A DNA stretch of 28,833 bases. Source: an uncultured Solobacterium sp. Lineage in GTDB: Bacteria; Bacillota_I; Bacilli_A; Erysipelotrichales; Erysipelotrichaceae. The notes under the pieces were generated by a model, which was not told the origin of the DNA, did no database searches, and worked only from the letters and a program-made list of their open reading frames with translations. Made by a program: the position numbers and the translations under genes. The stretch lies in assembly GCA_900546285.1 (NCBI GenBank), contig URCJ01000026.1:1-28833 (forward strand), read 5' to 3'. Position 1 is the stretch's first letter, and the number at the start of each line of letters is the position of its first letter. This document shows positions 7,552 to 14,621 of the stretch, in pieces.

Positions 7552-7560
7552 ATTTTATCA
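7552..7560 (-). promoter_or_regulatory. extended -10 (TGATAAAAT) of the rluA-type/deoC unit
   Basis: On the minus strand TGA-TAAAAT spans 7560-7552. The hexamer ends four bases before the first ATG and seven before the second. It overlaps the divergent nnr promoter zone. Confidence 0.4.
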
Positions 7561-7568
7561 TAATGCTT

Positions 7569-7574
7569 TATAAT
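7569..7574 (+). promoter_or_regulatory. -10 box (TATAAT) of nnr, leaderless arrangement
   Basis: Perfect TATAAT followed by TTATTT and ATG 7581. No Shine-Dalgarno sequence is possible within six bases. This is the clearest member of the recurrent TATAAT-N6-ATG pattern. Confidence 0.6.
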
Positions 7575-7580
7575 TTATTT

Positions 7581-8987
7581 ATGAGAATACTAACGAGTGA
7601 GTCAATGTCAATGTGTGATAGAAGGTCTATGGATGATCAAAAAGTAGATGAGATTTATCTTGTGAATAAGGCTGCTAGGGCTTGTTTTGATAATTTGAAG
7701 GATAAGATAAATTTTGATTCTAAGATAGTTGTTGTCTGTGGTAATTCTAATAATTCTAGTGATGGTTTTTGTTTAACCGATATTTTGATTAAAGAAGGAT
7801 ATGATGCCAAGGCTTTATATTTGTTTGATAAGTCTAAGATGAATAAGACTTGTAGTCATTTTTATAAGGAAGAATTAGTTACTAAGGAATTAGGCAACCC
7901 TGATGTGATTATTGATTGTGTTATTGGCAATGGCCTAAGGGGAGCTTTAAGGGAAGATGTTGTTGAATTAATTAACTTATTAAATGATACCAAGGCCTAT
8001 AAGATTGCGATAGACTTACCAACTGGCTTGAATAGTAATACCGGTAATTATAATCCTGTTTGTTTTAATGCTGATTTAACTATTGCGATTAATAATCTTA
8101 AATTAGGTCATTTATTAAATAGAGGACCTGATGTTTCAGGTGAAATAAGGATTGCTGATATCGGTTTAAATGATTATGAAGACTTGGAACATGTGGATAC
8201 TATTAAGTTAGATGTTAAGCATAAAAGATTAGCTTTTAGTAATAAATATGATTATGGAAGTATTTTAGTGATTGGCTCTAATGTATCGATGGCTGGTGCG
8301 GGTATTATGTCGGCTATTTCAGCTTTAAAAACCGGAGCAGGGCTAGTGACTTTGGCAGTGCCTAATGCTAACTATAATATCGTTTCTATTAAGGCTCCAT
8401 ATGAAATTATGGTCAAGGAATTAGATGATATCGATAATTTATTAATAAAGAAGGATACTGTTGTCTTTGGTCCAGGTTTGGGTAGATGTGAAGATTATAG
8501 TACTTTATTAAGAGAATTACTTTCAAGAGATATTAATCTAATTGTTGATGCGGATGGTTTATTTCATTTGTCTAAGATTGATGATATTAAAGAAATAAAG
8601 AAGTGTCGTTTGTGTATTACGCCTCATTTTGGTGAAGCAGCTACATTGTTAGGTAAGTCTATTAAGGATGATTCATTTACTTGTTTTAAAGAATTGATTG
8701 ATAAGTATGATTGTATAACTGTTTTAAAGGGTCATAATACTTTGGTTGGTGATAAGGATCGTTATTATTTATCTTTATATGGTAATAGCGGCATGGCAAC
8801 TGCTGGTAGTGGCGATGTCTTAAGTGGTATTATTGCAGGCTTGGCTTTAAAGGAATTAAATTTAAGTAAGGTATCTCAGGCTGTAGCTTTGCATGGTTTT
8901 GCGGGTGATAAGGCTAAGGAATTATATGGTGAAGCTAGTTTAACAGCATCTGATATCTATAATTCTATTTATTTGGGTTTTAAATAA
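7581..8987 (+). CDS. nnr: bifunctional NAD(P)H-hydrate epimerase / ADP-dependent dehydratase
   Basis: Repairs damaged nicotinamide cofactors: the N-terminal domain (about 1-205) epimerises NAD(P)HX and the C-terminal ribokinase-like domain (about 215-468) dehydrates the S form using ADP. The epimerase half starts with MRILTSESM as expected, but the usual GxGNNGGDGF loop is altered to GNSNNSSDGF. The dehydratase half is well conserved: YGSILVIGSN, GAGLVTLAVP, a TPHFGEAATLLG segment and the GMATAGSGDVLSGIIAGLAL signature near 410. I start at ATG 7581 rather than the ATG at 7563, since six extra residues would precede the family N-terminus and a TATAAT lies between them. It is a single-gene transcript ending in a terminator at 8990. 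Confidence 0.92.
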   Translation: MRILTSESMSMCDRRSMDDQKVDEIYLVNKAARACFDNLKDKINFDSKIVVVCGNSNNSSDGFCLTDILIKEGYDAKALYLFDKSKMNKTCSHFYKEELVTKELGNPDVIIDCVIGNGLRGALREDVVELINLLNDTKAYKIAIDLPTGLNSNTGNYNPVCFNADLTIAINNLKLGHLLNRGPDVSGEIRIADIGLNDYEDLEHVDTIKLDVKHKRLAFSNKYDYGSILVIGSNVSMAGAGIMSAISALKTGAGLVTLAVPNANYNIVSIKAPYEIMVKELDDIDNLLIKKDTVVFGPGLGRCEDYSTLLRELLSRDINLIVDADGLFHLSKIDDIKEIKKCRLCITPHFGEAATLLGKSIKDDSFTCFKELIDKYDCITVLKGHNTLVGDKDRYYLSLYGNSGMATAGSGDVLSGIIAGLALKELNLSKVSQAVALHGFAGDKAKELYGEASLTASDIYNSIYLGFK

Positions 8988-8989
8988 TT

Positions 8990-9016
8990 GTGGGTGTATA
9001 AACTCACTTTTATTTT
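8990..9016 (+). terminator. intrinsic terminator of nnr
   Basis: A 6-bp stem GTGGGT/ACTCAC (one G-U pair, loop GTATAA) is followed by TTTTATTTT. Confidence 0.75.
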
Positions 9017-9025
9017 GGGGTATAG

Positions 9026-9044
9026 AAAAAGCCGAATAATCGGC
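9026..9044 (-). terminator. intrinsic terminator of the 9133-10008 gene
   Basis: On the minus strand the stem GCCGA/TCGGC with an ATAA/TTAT loop is followed by five U residues. It closes the leftward accessory gene about 90 bases after its stop codon. Confidence 0.7.
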
Positions 9045-9132
9045 GTTATCATAGCTTGTACTACCTGTGAGAAACTGTAAATTAACAGTATTATTTTATA
9101 ACTAATAAATCTATCGGTATATAGTAATTATT

Positions 9133-10008
9133 TTATTGTAGATTTAAGTTTATATAGTCGATAACATCTTTAGCACTATTAATTGTTGTTGTTTCTCTTA
9201 AATCTTTACAAATTTCAATCCCGTTTTTTAATACTTGAATAGAATTTTTCTTATATTTGCCAACAGAAATAGAGAAACCGTTTTTTAAATTCTTGTTGAT
9301 ATACTTCGTTTCTTTTCTGAAGTCAATTTTAATAATTTTCTTTGTTGAACTAGCTAAAGCATTTTCCCTACTATTTGTTATCTTTCGTTCTTTTTTAATG
9401 AATTTAAAATTGTCATAACAAAAGTCGGTATTGTTCTTTCTGATCTTGTACAATTTAGTTACAAGTATCTTTTTCCCTTTATATTGGTTTGGATTGATTG
9501 GGTTTCCAATAATAGAACTAAAAAAGAAGACATCACTATTATCTTTAGCTTTTATGCCTAAAAAAGATTCTATGTAAAAGCCATCATAACAAACGCAAAT
9601 ATAATCTGGAATGTTTGATGAATTAACGCCGGGGGTAAACACATATAACTCATTTGATGTAATCATGCTTTCAAAGACATCAATAAAACATTTGTTTTTT
9701 TCAACAATTACTTGTCTATCGTATTTTTTAAATTCATCTATCAAATATTCTTCTTCTATTATCCATTCGTTTTTAAAACAATTAATCCCATTTACGTCTA
9801 CATAGTTATAAAAATCTGACGCATTAAGTGAGCCAAAAAAACAATTAGCTGAATGGGAAATTCCTAGCAGGTGTTTTAAATTATTCTTCCTAGGAATAAT
9901 TTTTATATATCCCTCTTTTGTCTCTAATATAAAAATATATGGTAAAACTTTTTCTTTATAATAATTGAAGTTTTTGATAAATAATTCGTTAAAATCGTTA
10001 ATATTCAT
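9133..10008 (-). CDS. putative PBECR4-like nuclease toxin / accessory protein
   Basis: A soluble, lysine- and asparagine-rich protein of 291 residues from ATG 10008. An upstream in-frame GTG at 10083 would translate a terminator stem into an implausible N-terminus, so I reject it. The region around residues 35-65 (YIKIIPRKNNLKHLLGISHS, then NASDFYNY) and a later YDGFYIESFLGIK plus FFFSSIIG resemble the HLxGl and FLGf motifs I associate with the PBECR4 family (barnase/EndoU/colicin E5/RelE-like nucleases, often toxins or phage-linked); this is pattern memory, not an alignment. The last 90 residues look like a separate basic domain. The gene is more AT-rich than its neighbours, stands alone between housekeeping genes, has no Shine-Dalgarno sequence and is preceded by a structured RNA and terminator. 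Function unproven. Confidence 0.5.
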   Translation of the reverse strand: MNINDFNELFIKNFNYYKEKVLPYIFILETKEGYIKIIPRKNNLKHLLGISHSANCFFGSLNASDFYNYVDVNGINCFKNEWIIEEEYLIDEFKKYDRQVIVEKNKCFIDVFESMITSNELYVFTPGVNSSNIPDYICVCYDGFYIESFLGIKAKDNSDVFFFSSIIGNPINPNQYKGKKILVTKLYKIRKNNTDFCYDNFKFIKKERKITNSRENALASSTKKIIKIDFRKETKYINKNLKNGFSISVGKYKKNSIQVLKNGIEICKDLRETTTINSAKDVIDYINLNLQ

Positions 10009-10018
10009 GAATTTTCTA

Positions 10019-10046
10019 GAAAAAGAAAGCCGGGTCTTTAACCGGC
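10019..10046 (-). terminator. terminator/attenuator directly before the putative toxin gene
   Basis: On the minus strand GCCGG, an 8-base loop and CCGGC (10046-10029) are followed by TTTCTTTTTC. The ATG of the gene lies only about 20 bases downstream. The promoter is some 230 bases upstream, so the signal lies inside the leader and must be read through for expression. Confidence 0.65.
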
Positions 10047-10273
10047 AATTCTTTGAATTAAATACAATTGGCGTACTCCACACTTACAGTACTTGAGTCC
10101 TCATTGTTTTATAGCCCGAGCCCCAGGCTGGTAGGTCCAATTACCTCCTACTTGGTTTTAACAATTAAGTAAGGTTCTAATGTTACTTCTTAACCATCAA
10201 GTAAACTCTACATAAAAGTTATTTGTTATTTTATGTATATTTACCACACCCTTGAAGATACATGTGTACCTTC
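10047..10273 (-). ncRNA. structured leader or antitoxin-like RNA upstream of the putative toxin
   Basis: About 225 bases between a good promoter and a terminator, with stop codons in all useful frames. The predicted RNA starts with a near-perfect hairpin (TGAAGGTAC, loop ACAT, GTATCTTCA). It continues with ACATAAAA/TTTTATGT nested in GTAAA/TTTAC, AAGTAA/TTACTT within GGTTAA/TTAACC-like arms, GTAGG/CCTAC, AGCCT/GGGCT and GTACT/AGTAC. No tandem repeats, T-box sequence or known riboswitch core was recognised. The layout of promoter, structured RNA, terminator, toxin-like gene resembles type III toxin-antitoxin loci or an attenuated leader. Confidence 0.45.
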
Positions 10274-10279
10274 ACTTAA

Positions 10280-10307
10280 AATATACCATAATCGATTAAA
10301 AAAACAA
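10280..10307 (-). promoter_or_regulatory. promoter of the structured RNA / putative toxin unit
   Basis: On the minus strand: TTGTTT (10307-10302), a 16-base spacer, and TATATT (10285-10280) with an upstream TGG giving an extended -10. The predicted start near 10273 falls at the base of the first hairpin of the RNA. Confidence 0.6.
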
Positions 10308-10605
10308 TGATTAAGCGATTGCTAATTGGGTGTTTTGATAAGGTTTTCAATGAATTATTTCATTAAGTTTTTCATTGACGTTAAAAAATATAATTATGAT
10401 TCGATTCATCCATTTCTATACAGTAACAGCTTCTTCGTTGTATTTCTTGCATATACTTTATATCTTTTCGCAAGCAGGGAACCATAGAAGAAGCTTTCTA
10501 AGATTTACTGTATGTATATCTGAATTTAAAAAAATCAACTTTTTGTCAAAAATATTGAAATAATTGTGTAAGTTATGTGAAAAAAATCAAATATTTTAAG
10601 AAAAT
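10308..10605. other. non-coding spacer with inverted repeats upstream of glnN
   Basis: No credible gene. A 55-codon frame from 10396 (extendable to 10375) has no ribosome binding site, and its bases are explained by the stem-loop below. The spacer also contains TCAATGAA (10347-10354) and TTCATTGA (10371-10378) as an inverted repeat. A GlnR-box-like sequence lies at 10544-10560 (TGTCA, seven bases, TGAAA; one mismatch to TGTNA-N7-TNACA). No insertion-sequence ends were identified. Confidence 0.5.
10418..10513. repeat. large three-tier stem-loop, unassigned
   Basis: Nested perfect arms: ATACAGTAA/TTACTGTAT (10418-10426 with 10505-10513), AGCTTCTTC/GAAGAAGCT (10428-10436 with 10487-10495) and CTTGC/GCAAG (10446-10450 with 10470-10474). 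That is 23 paired positions separated by internal loops. There is no U-tract on either side, so it is not a simple terminator. It lies outside both neighbouring transcripts as I predict them. Candidate small RNA, cruciform or protein-binding element. Confidence 0.55.
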
Positions 10606-10606
10606 A

Positions 10607-10635
10607 TTGTTTTTTAATAGATGAAGTAATAAAAT
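10607..10635 (+). promoter_or_regulatory. promoter of glnN-ilvE (TTGTTT-17-TAAAAT)
   Basis: TTGTTT at 10607-10612, a 17-base spacer and TAAAAT at 10630-10635. The expected start is near 10642, leaving a leader of about 24 bases with an AGAGGAAGG ribosome binding site. Confidence 0.6.
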
Positions 10636-10665
10636 CTTTCCTATATTAAGAGGAAGGTATTGATT

Positions 10666-12747
10666 ATGGAATATGATTTCAAAGATTTTGGTTCATGTTT
10701 ATTCAGTGAAAGTGAAATGGCAAAAAGGTTACCATCTCCTGTATTTAGAAAGTTTAAGGAAGCAAGAGACCATGAGACACCACTAGAGATAGAGATTGCT
10801 GATGCGATTGCTCATGAGATGAAGGATTGGGCACTTGAACATCATTGTACCCACTATACTCACTGGTTTCATCCTTTGACTGGCTCTACTGCTGAGAAAC
10901 ATAATTCTTTTATTGAAGAAAAAGATGGAGTTCCTATTTGTAGGTTTTCAGGAAAGTCTTTGATTAAAGATGAACCTGATGCTTCTAGTTTTCCAAGTGG
11001 TGGCCTACGAGCAACTTTTGAAGCTCGTGGTTATACTTATTGGGATGTTGAATCTCCTGCATTTATTAGGGGCCATGTTTTATATATTCCGACTGTCTTT
11101 ATTTCATATACTGGTGAATCATTAGATACTAAGGGGCCTTTGCTTAAGTCTATTGATGCAGTGAGTGATGCGGCTAGTAGGATTGTTAATAGTTTTGGTG
11201 ATAAGACAGTTAAAAGAGTTATTCCATGTGTTGGTTTGGAACAAGAATATTTCTTGGTTGATAAGGCTACTTTCTATCAAAGAAGAGACTTGTATTTAAC
11301 AGGCAAAACATTATTAGGTGCTATGCCTCCTAAGGGTCAAGAGTTAGAGAAACATTATTTTGGTTCTATTTCTCAAAGAGTTAATGATTATATGGAAGAG
11401 GTTAATAAGGAACTATGGAATCTTGGTGTCTATGCTAAGGCGGAACATAATGAGGTAGCTCCTGGTCAATTTGAGATTTCTCCTATTTTCTCTAGTTTAA
11501 ATGTGGCGATTGATCAAAATATGATGATGATGGATATCTTACAAAAGGTAGCTTTGAAACATGATTTGGTTTGTTTACTACATGAAAAACCTTTTGAGGG
11601 TGTAAATGGTTCTGGTAAGCATAATAACTATTCTTTAGTTACTGATGATGGTCAAAACTTATTTGATCCAGGTAAGGATCCTCATAATAATGTGCGTTTC
11701 TTATTGTTTACAGGAGCTATATTGAAGGCAATCGATGATAATGCGACTCTAATTAGATTGGCTTCAAGTGATGCTGGTAATGACTTTAGATTGGGTGCTA
11801 ATGAAGCTCCTCCTGCCATTGTTTCTGTTTACTTGGGTGATGTAATAGAAGGTGTGTTTGATTCTATTGTTGGCAAAAAGCCTACAAGTTATGTTAAGTC
11901 TGGTTTAAAGGAATTTGGCATGTCTACTATTAAGAATCTTCCAAAGGATAATTCAGATCGTAACCGTACTTCTCCTATTGCCTTTACTGGTAATAAGTTT
12001 GAATTTAGAATGTTAGGTTCAAGTATGAATGCTTCTTTCTTGAATACCGTTATAAATACTTCTTTAGCCAAGGTATTAGATGAAATAGCTGATGAATTAG
12101 ATAAGGTAAAGAATAGACAGGATGTAAGGGAAAAGGCTTTGGACATAATCGCCTCTATGTATAAGAAGCATAAGAGAATTGTTTTCTCTGGTAATGGTTA
12201 TAGTGATGAGTGGGTTAAGGAGGCTGAAAGAAGAGGTCTTCCTAATGTTCCTACTTTCATTGAATCTATTAAGTGTTTTAGCGATAAGGATTGTATTTCT
12301 ACTTTTGAGAAATATGGTGTTTATACTGAAAAAGAAATCATGGCAAGAAGTGAAATCATGTATGAGTCTTATGTTCATGTAAGAAGTATTGAGATTAGAA
12401 CTTTGACAGCGATGATTTATCAAAATATTATTCCTTCAGCTATTAAAGAATTAAATTTCATTACTACTTCAGGTAATGAATATATGTCTTCTTCAATGAG
12501 AACAAGGGCTGAGAAGTTGTCTACTTTCATTGATGAGTGTTCTTTACTTGCTGGTCAAACCGAAGATGAATTAAAGGTTGCGTTGAAGGAATTAAGTTTT
12601 GAAGAAAAAGGTATGCATATTTTAAAGAAGGTTATTCCTTTGACTGAAGAATTAAGAAAGACCGCAGATAAGATGGAACATTATATTTCTATTGATAATC
12701 TTCCTTATCCAAGTTATGAGAAATTGTTCTTTGATACAGATTTCTAG
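10666..12747 (+). CDS. glnN: glutamine synthetase type III
   Basis: ATP-dependent amidation of glutamate with ammonium, the main entry of ammonium nitrogen. The 693-residue length and sequence identify the large GSIII (GlnN) class found in Bacteroidetes, cyanobacteria and many Bacillota, not the 450-residue GlnA. Class signatures visible: FPSGGLRATFEARGYTYWD near residue 110, VGLEQEYFLVDK near 190, AEHNEVAPGQFEISP near 265 (metal-binding glutamates), GVNGSGKHNNYSL near 320 (catalytic loop histidine) and NRTSPIAFTGNKFEFRMLG near 435. ATG 10666 is chosen because a purine-rich AGAGGAAGG sits eight bases upstream; a TTG two codons earlier is less likely. ilvE follows after ten bases, so the two are an operon linking glutamine/glutamate supply with branched-chain transamination. 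Confidence 0.96.
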   Translation: MEYDFKDFGSCLFSESEMAKRLPSPVFRKFKEARDHETPLEIEIADAIAHEMKDWALEHHCTHYTHWFHPLTGSTAEKHNSFIEEKDGVPICRFSGKSLIKDEPDASSFPSGGLRATFEARGYTYWDVESPAFIRGHVLYIPTVFISYTGESLDTKGPLLKSIDAVSDAASRIVNSFGDKTVKRVIPCVGLEQEYFLVDKATFYQRRDLYLTGKTLLGAMPPKGQELEKHYFGSISQRVNDYMEEVNKELWNLGVYAKAEHNEVAPGQFEISPIFSSLNVAIDQNMMMMDILQKVALKHDLVCLLHEKPFEGVNGSGKHNNYSLVTDDGQNLFDPGKDPHNNVRFLLFTGAILKAIDDNATLIRLASSDAGNDFRLGANEAPPAIVSVYLGDVIEGVFDSIVGKKPTSYVKSGLKEFGMSTIKNLPKDNSDRNRTSPIAFTGNKFEFRMLGSSMNASFLNTVINTSLAKVLDEIADELDKVKNRQDVREKALDIIASMYKKHKRIVFSGNGYSDEWVKEAERRGLPNVPTFIESIKCFSDKDCISTFEKYGVYTEKEIMARSEIMYESYVHVRSIEIRTLTAMIYQNIIPSAIKELNFITTSGNEYMSSSMRTRAEKLSTFIDECSLLAGQTEDELKVALKELSFEEKGMHILKKVIPLTEELRKTADKMEHYISIDNLPYPSYEKLFFDTDF

Positions 12748-12757
12748 GTAATGATTT

Positions 12758-13762
12758 ATGGAAAACGTTGATTATAAAACATTGGGCTTTAGTTATCATG
12801 AAATTCCTTATCGTTTTGTAGCTAAATATAAAGACGGCAAGTGGGATGATGGTTGTTTAAGTGATGATTCAAATGTTGTTTTGAATGAGAGTGCGGCAAT
12901 ACTTCAATATTGTGGTCAAGTATTCGAAGGCTTAAAGGCTTATAGAACAGTTGATAATCGTGTTGTTTTGTTTAGACCAGATATGAATGCTAGAAGGTTA
13001 CATGATTCTGCTGAAGTGATGCAAATGCCACCTTTTGATGAAAAGCGTTTTGTAGATGCGGTTAAAGAAGTGGTTAAGGCTAATATAGACTATGTGCCAC
13101 CATATAATAGTGGTGCTAGTCTATATCTAAGACCATATATATTTGGTACTGATCCAATTTTAGGTGTTAAGCCTGCTAGTGAATATGAATTTAGAATCTT
13201 TGGCTCTCCTGTAGGTCCTTATTTTGCAGGGGATAAGGCTTTAAAGAGATTGTTTGTATCTTCATATGATAGGGCAGCTCCTCATGGCACTGGTAATATT
13301 AAAGCTGGTTTAAATTATGCTATGTCACTTCGTCCTTATGTTTGTGCACATAAAGCAGGATATGATGAGAATCTATATCTAGATAGTGCAAGTAGAACAT
13401 ATATTGAAGAGACAGGCGGCGCTAATATTTTATTTATTGATAAGAATAATAAGGTAGTTACACCTAAGTCAGATAGTATTCTTCCATCTATTACTAGAAA
13501 GAGTATTCTTTATGTTGCGAAGCATTATTTAAATCTTGAAATCGAAGAGAGGCCAATTAATGTTAATGAGCTCGATAATTTTGCGGAATGTGGCTTGTGT
13601 GGCACGGCTGCAGTTATTGCTCCTGTTGGTAGTATTACTTATAATGACAAAGAATACGAATTTAAGACAGGTCCTATTGTTGATAAGTTAAGAGATATGT
13701 TGTTAGGTATTCAAAAAGGTGCTGTCGAAGCACCTGATGGATGGATTGTTGAAGTTAAATAA
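12758..13762 (+). CDS. ilvE: branched-chain amino acid aminotransferase
   Basis: PLP-dependent class IV (fold type IV) transaminase exchanging amino groups between leucine, isoleucine or valine and 2-oxoglutarate. Motifs: CGQVFEGLKAYR near residue 52, LYLRPYIFGT near 122, the PLP lysine K182 in GTGNIKAGLNYAMS, then YIEETGGANILFI near 215 and SILPSITRKSIL near 240, with the C-terminal GTAAVIAPVGSI. The length of 334 matches the longer BCAT subgroup. It starts ten bases after glnN with an AGGT-type ribosome binding site and no promoter of its own. Its last 8 bases overlap the convergent kinase gene, and its terminator lies inside that gene. Confidence 0.95.
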   Translation: MENVDYKTLGFSYHEIPYRFVAKYKDGKWDDGCLSDDSNVVLNESAAILQYCGQVFEGLKAYRTVDNRVVLFRPDMNARRLHDSAEVMQMPPFDEKRFVDAVKEVVKANIDYVPPYNSGASLYLRPYIFGTDPILGVKPASEYEFRIFGSPVGPYFAGDKALKRLFVSSYDRAAPHGTGNIKAGLNYAMSLRPYVCAHKAGYDENLYLDSASRTYIEETGGANILFIDKNNKVVTPKSDSILPSITRKSILYVAKHYLNLEIEERPINVNELDNFAECGLCGTAAVIAPVGSITYNDKEYEFKTGPIVDKLRDMLLGIQKGAVEAPDGWIVEVK

Positions 13763-14519
13763 TATTTTCAAAGTTAAGGCCGTAGATACTATGGCCTTTT
13801 TCTTTTAGAGTGGCAGTTATACAATCGTTTGTCTTTTTAGCAGCATGAATAACACTTTCACTGAAGTTGTTTGTTTGTATCATCTTGGCACATAAGAATG
13901 AGGCAAAGACATCTCCTGTTCCATGTAGTTCATCTTTTACTTTGTTGTTTAGGATGTGGAAAATTTCGTCATCATCTTTTACAAGATAGCCAATCTTATT
14001 GTCTTTATGAATAGAAGTGATAACTACTTTTTTATTCTTAAACTTTTTGATGATTTCAAGTGGATCTTCATTGATATTACTGTCGGTTAATAAACAAGCT
14101 TCTGTAAGATTGGGACTGATGTAGTCAGCTATGTCTACTAATTTTTTTAATGATTTTTGGTAATTGTCATCAAAACATTTAAAACGATTGCCATTATCGC
14201 CTAATACGGGGTCAACAAATATTTTTACTTTTTTATCCTTTAAGTAATCACAAATATAGTCTATTTGTTTATAGTTATTGAAAAAGCCTGTATAGACAGT
14301 ATTGAATTTAATATCTTGTTTAGTCCATAGTTTTGTGAAAGATTCTATTTCTTTACTACAGTCGCTAATTAAATAATCTTTAAAATATGTTTGATTAGAT
14401 AGGATGCAAGTTGGAAGGGGAACTGTTTCTATTCCGTATGTTGATATGATGGGAATGGATACGGTTAGGGAACATTTTCCAACACATGATAGGTCGTTTA
14501 TTAATAATGCTTTTTCCAT
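13755..14519 (-). CDS. pyridoxal/pyridoxamine kinase
   Basis: A ribokinase-fold kinase of 254 residues that phosphorylates a B6 vitamer (pyridoxal, pyridoxine or pyridoxamine) with ATP for PLP salvage. Family features: N-terminal LLINDLSCVGKCSLTVSIPIISTYGIETVPLPTC (split as residues 6-25 and 26-39), YTGFFNN near 97, VDPVLGDNG near 122, SPNLTEACLL near 155 and the anion-hole GTGDVFASFLCA near 215 with its catalytic aspartate. It is of the PdxK/PdxY-like pyridoxamine kinase subgroup common in Bacillota; HMP kinase (ThiD) is the main alternative. A Shine-Dalgarno AAAGGATT lies ten bases before the ATG. It is on the same strand as, and 102 bases after, the 6-phospho-beta-glucosidase gene, but a perfect terminator hairpin separates them. 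Confidence 0.85.
   Translation of the reverse strand: MEKALLINDLSCVGKCSLTVSIPIISTYGIETVPLPTCILSNQTYFKDYLISDCSKEIESFTKLWTKQDIKFNTVYTGFFNNYKQIDYICDYLKDKKVKIFVDPVLGDNGNRFKCFDDNYQKSLKKLVDIADYISPNLTEACLLTDSNINEDPLEIIKKFKNKKVVITSIHKDNKIGYLVKDDDEIFHILNNKVKDELHGTGDVFASFLCAKMIQTNNFSESVIHAAKKTNDCITATLKEKGHSIYGLNFENII
13776..13801 (+). terminator. ilvE terminator embedded in the convergent kinase gene
   Basis: A 10-bp stem (AAGGCCGTAG/CTATGGCCTT, one G-U pair, loop ATA) is followed by TTTTTCTTTT on the plus strand. It lies wholly within the last coding codons of the minus-strand kinase. In the minus direction there is no U-tract. Confidence 0.75.
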
Positions 14520-14527
14520 AATAAGTT

Positions 14528-14570
14528 AATCCTTTCTATCCTATATATTTTAAACTATCTTAAAAGGATT
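14528..14570 (-). promoter_or_regulatory. possible Shine-Dalgarno-sequestering hairpin of the B6 kinase
   Basis: On the minus strand AATCCTTT (14570-14563) is the exact complement of AAAGGATT (14535-14528), the ribosome binding site of the kinase gene, with 27 bases between. If both lie in the mRNA they can form an 8-bp stem hiding the site. The transcription start is not known. Confidence 0.3.
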
Positions 14571-14583
14571 TAGTTTGTTTATA

Positions 14584-14614
14584 AAAATAGTGTAGAATTT
14601 TTCTACACTATTTT
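14584..14614. terminator. bidirectional hairpin between bgl gene and B6 kinase
   Basis: A perfect 14-bp inverted repeat (AAAATAGTGTAGAA, loop TTT, TTCTACACTATTTT). On the minus strand it is a terminator with TTTT(T)AT tail after the glucosidase gene. It suggests that the kinase downstream has its own promoter or depends on readthrough. Confidence 0.75.
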
Positions 14615-14621
14615 AAAAGCT

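Noticed and set aside
10009..10083. GTG start at 10083 for the putative toxin gene
   Set aside because: It would translate the GC terminator stem and lies within the untranslated leader; the protein-like sequence begins at ATG 10008.
10047..10273. Tandem-repeat RNA antitoxin, T-box, 6S RNA, tmRNA or RNase P RNA
   Set aside because: No tandem repeats, no AGGGTGG-type T-box core, no tmRNA tag frame or RNase P GAGGAAAGTC block; it is left as an unclassified structured RNA.
10375..10563. A 62-codon open frame upstream of glnN
   Set aside because: No ribosome binding site, no recognisable protein features, and its middle is fully explained by the perfect nested stem-loop at 10418-10513.
8990..10665. 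Insertion sequence or prophage remnant carrying the accessory gene
   Set aside because: No transposase or integrase frame, no terminal inverted repeats flanking the gene and no target duplication were found by eye.
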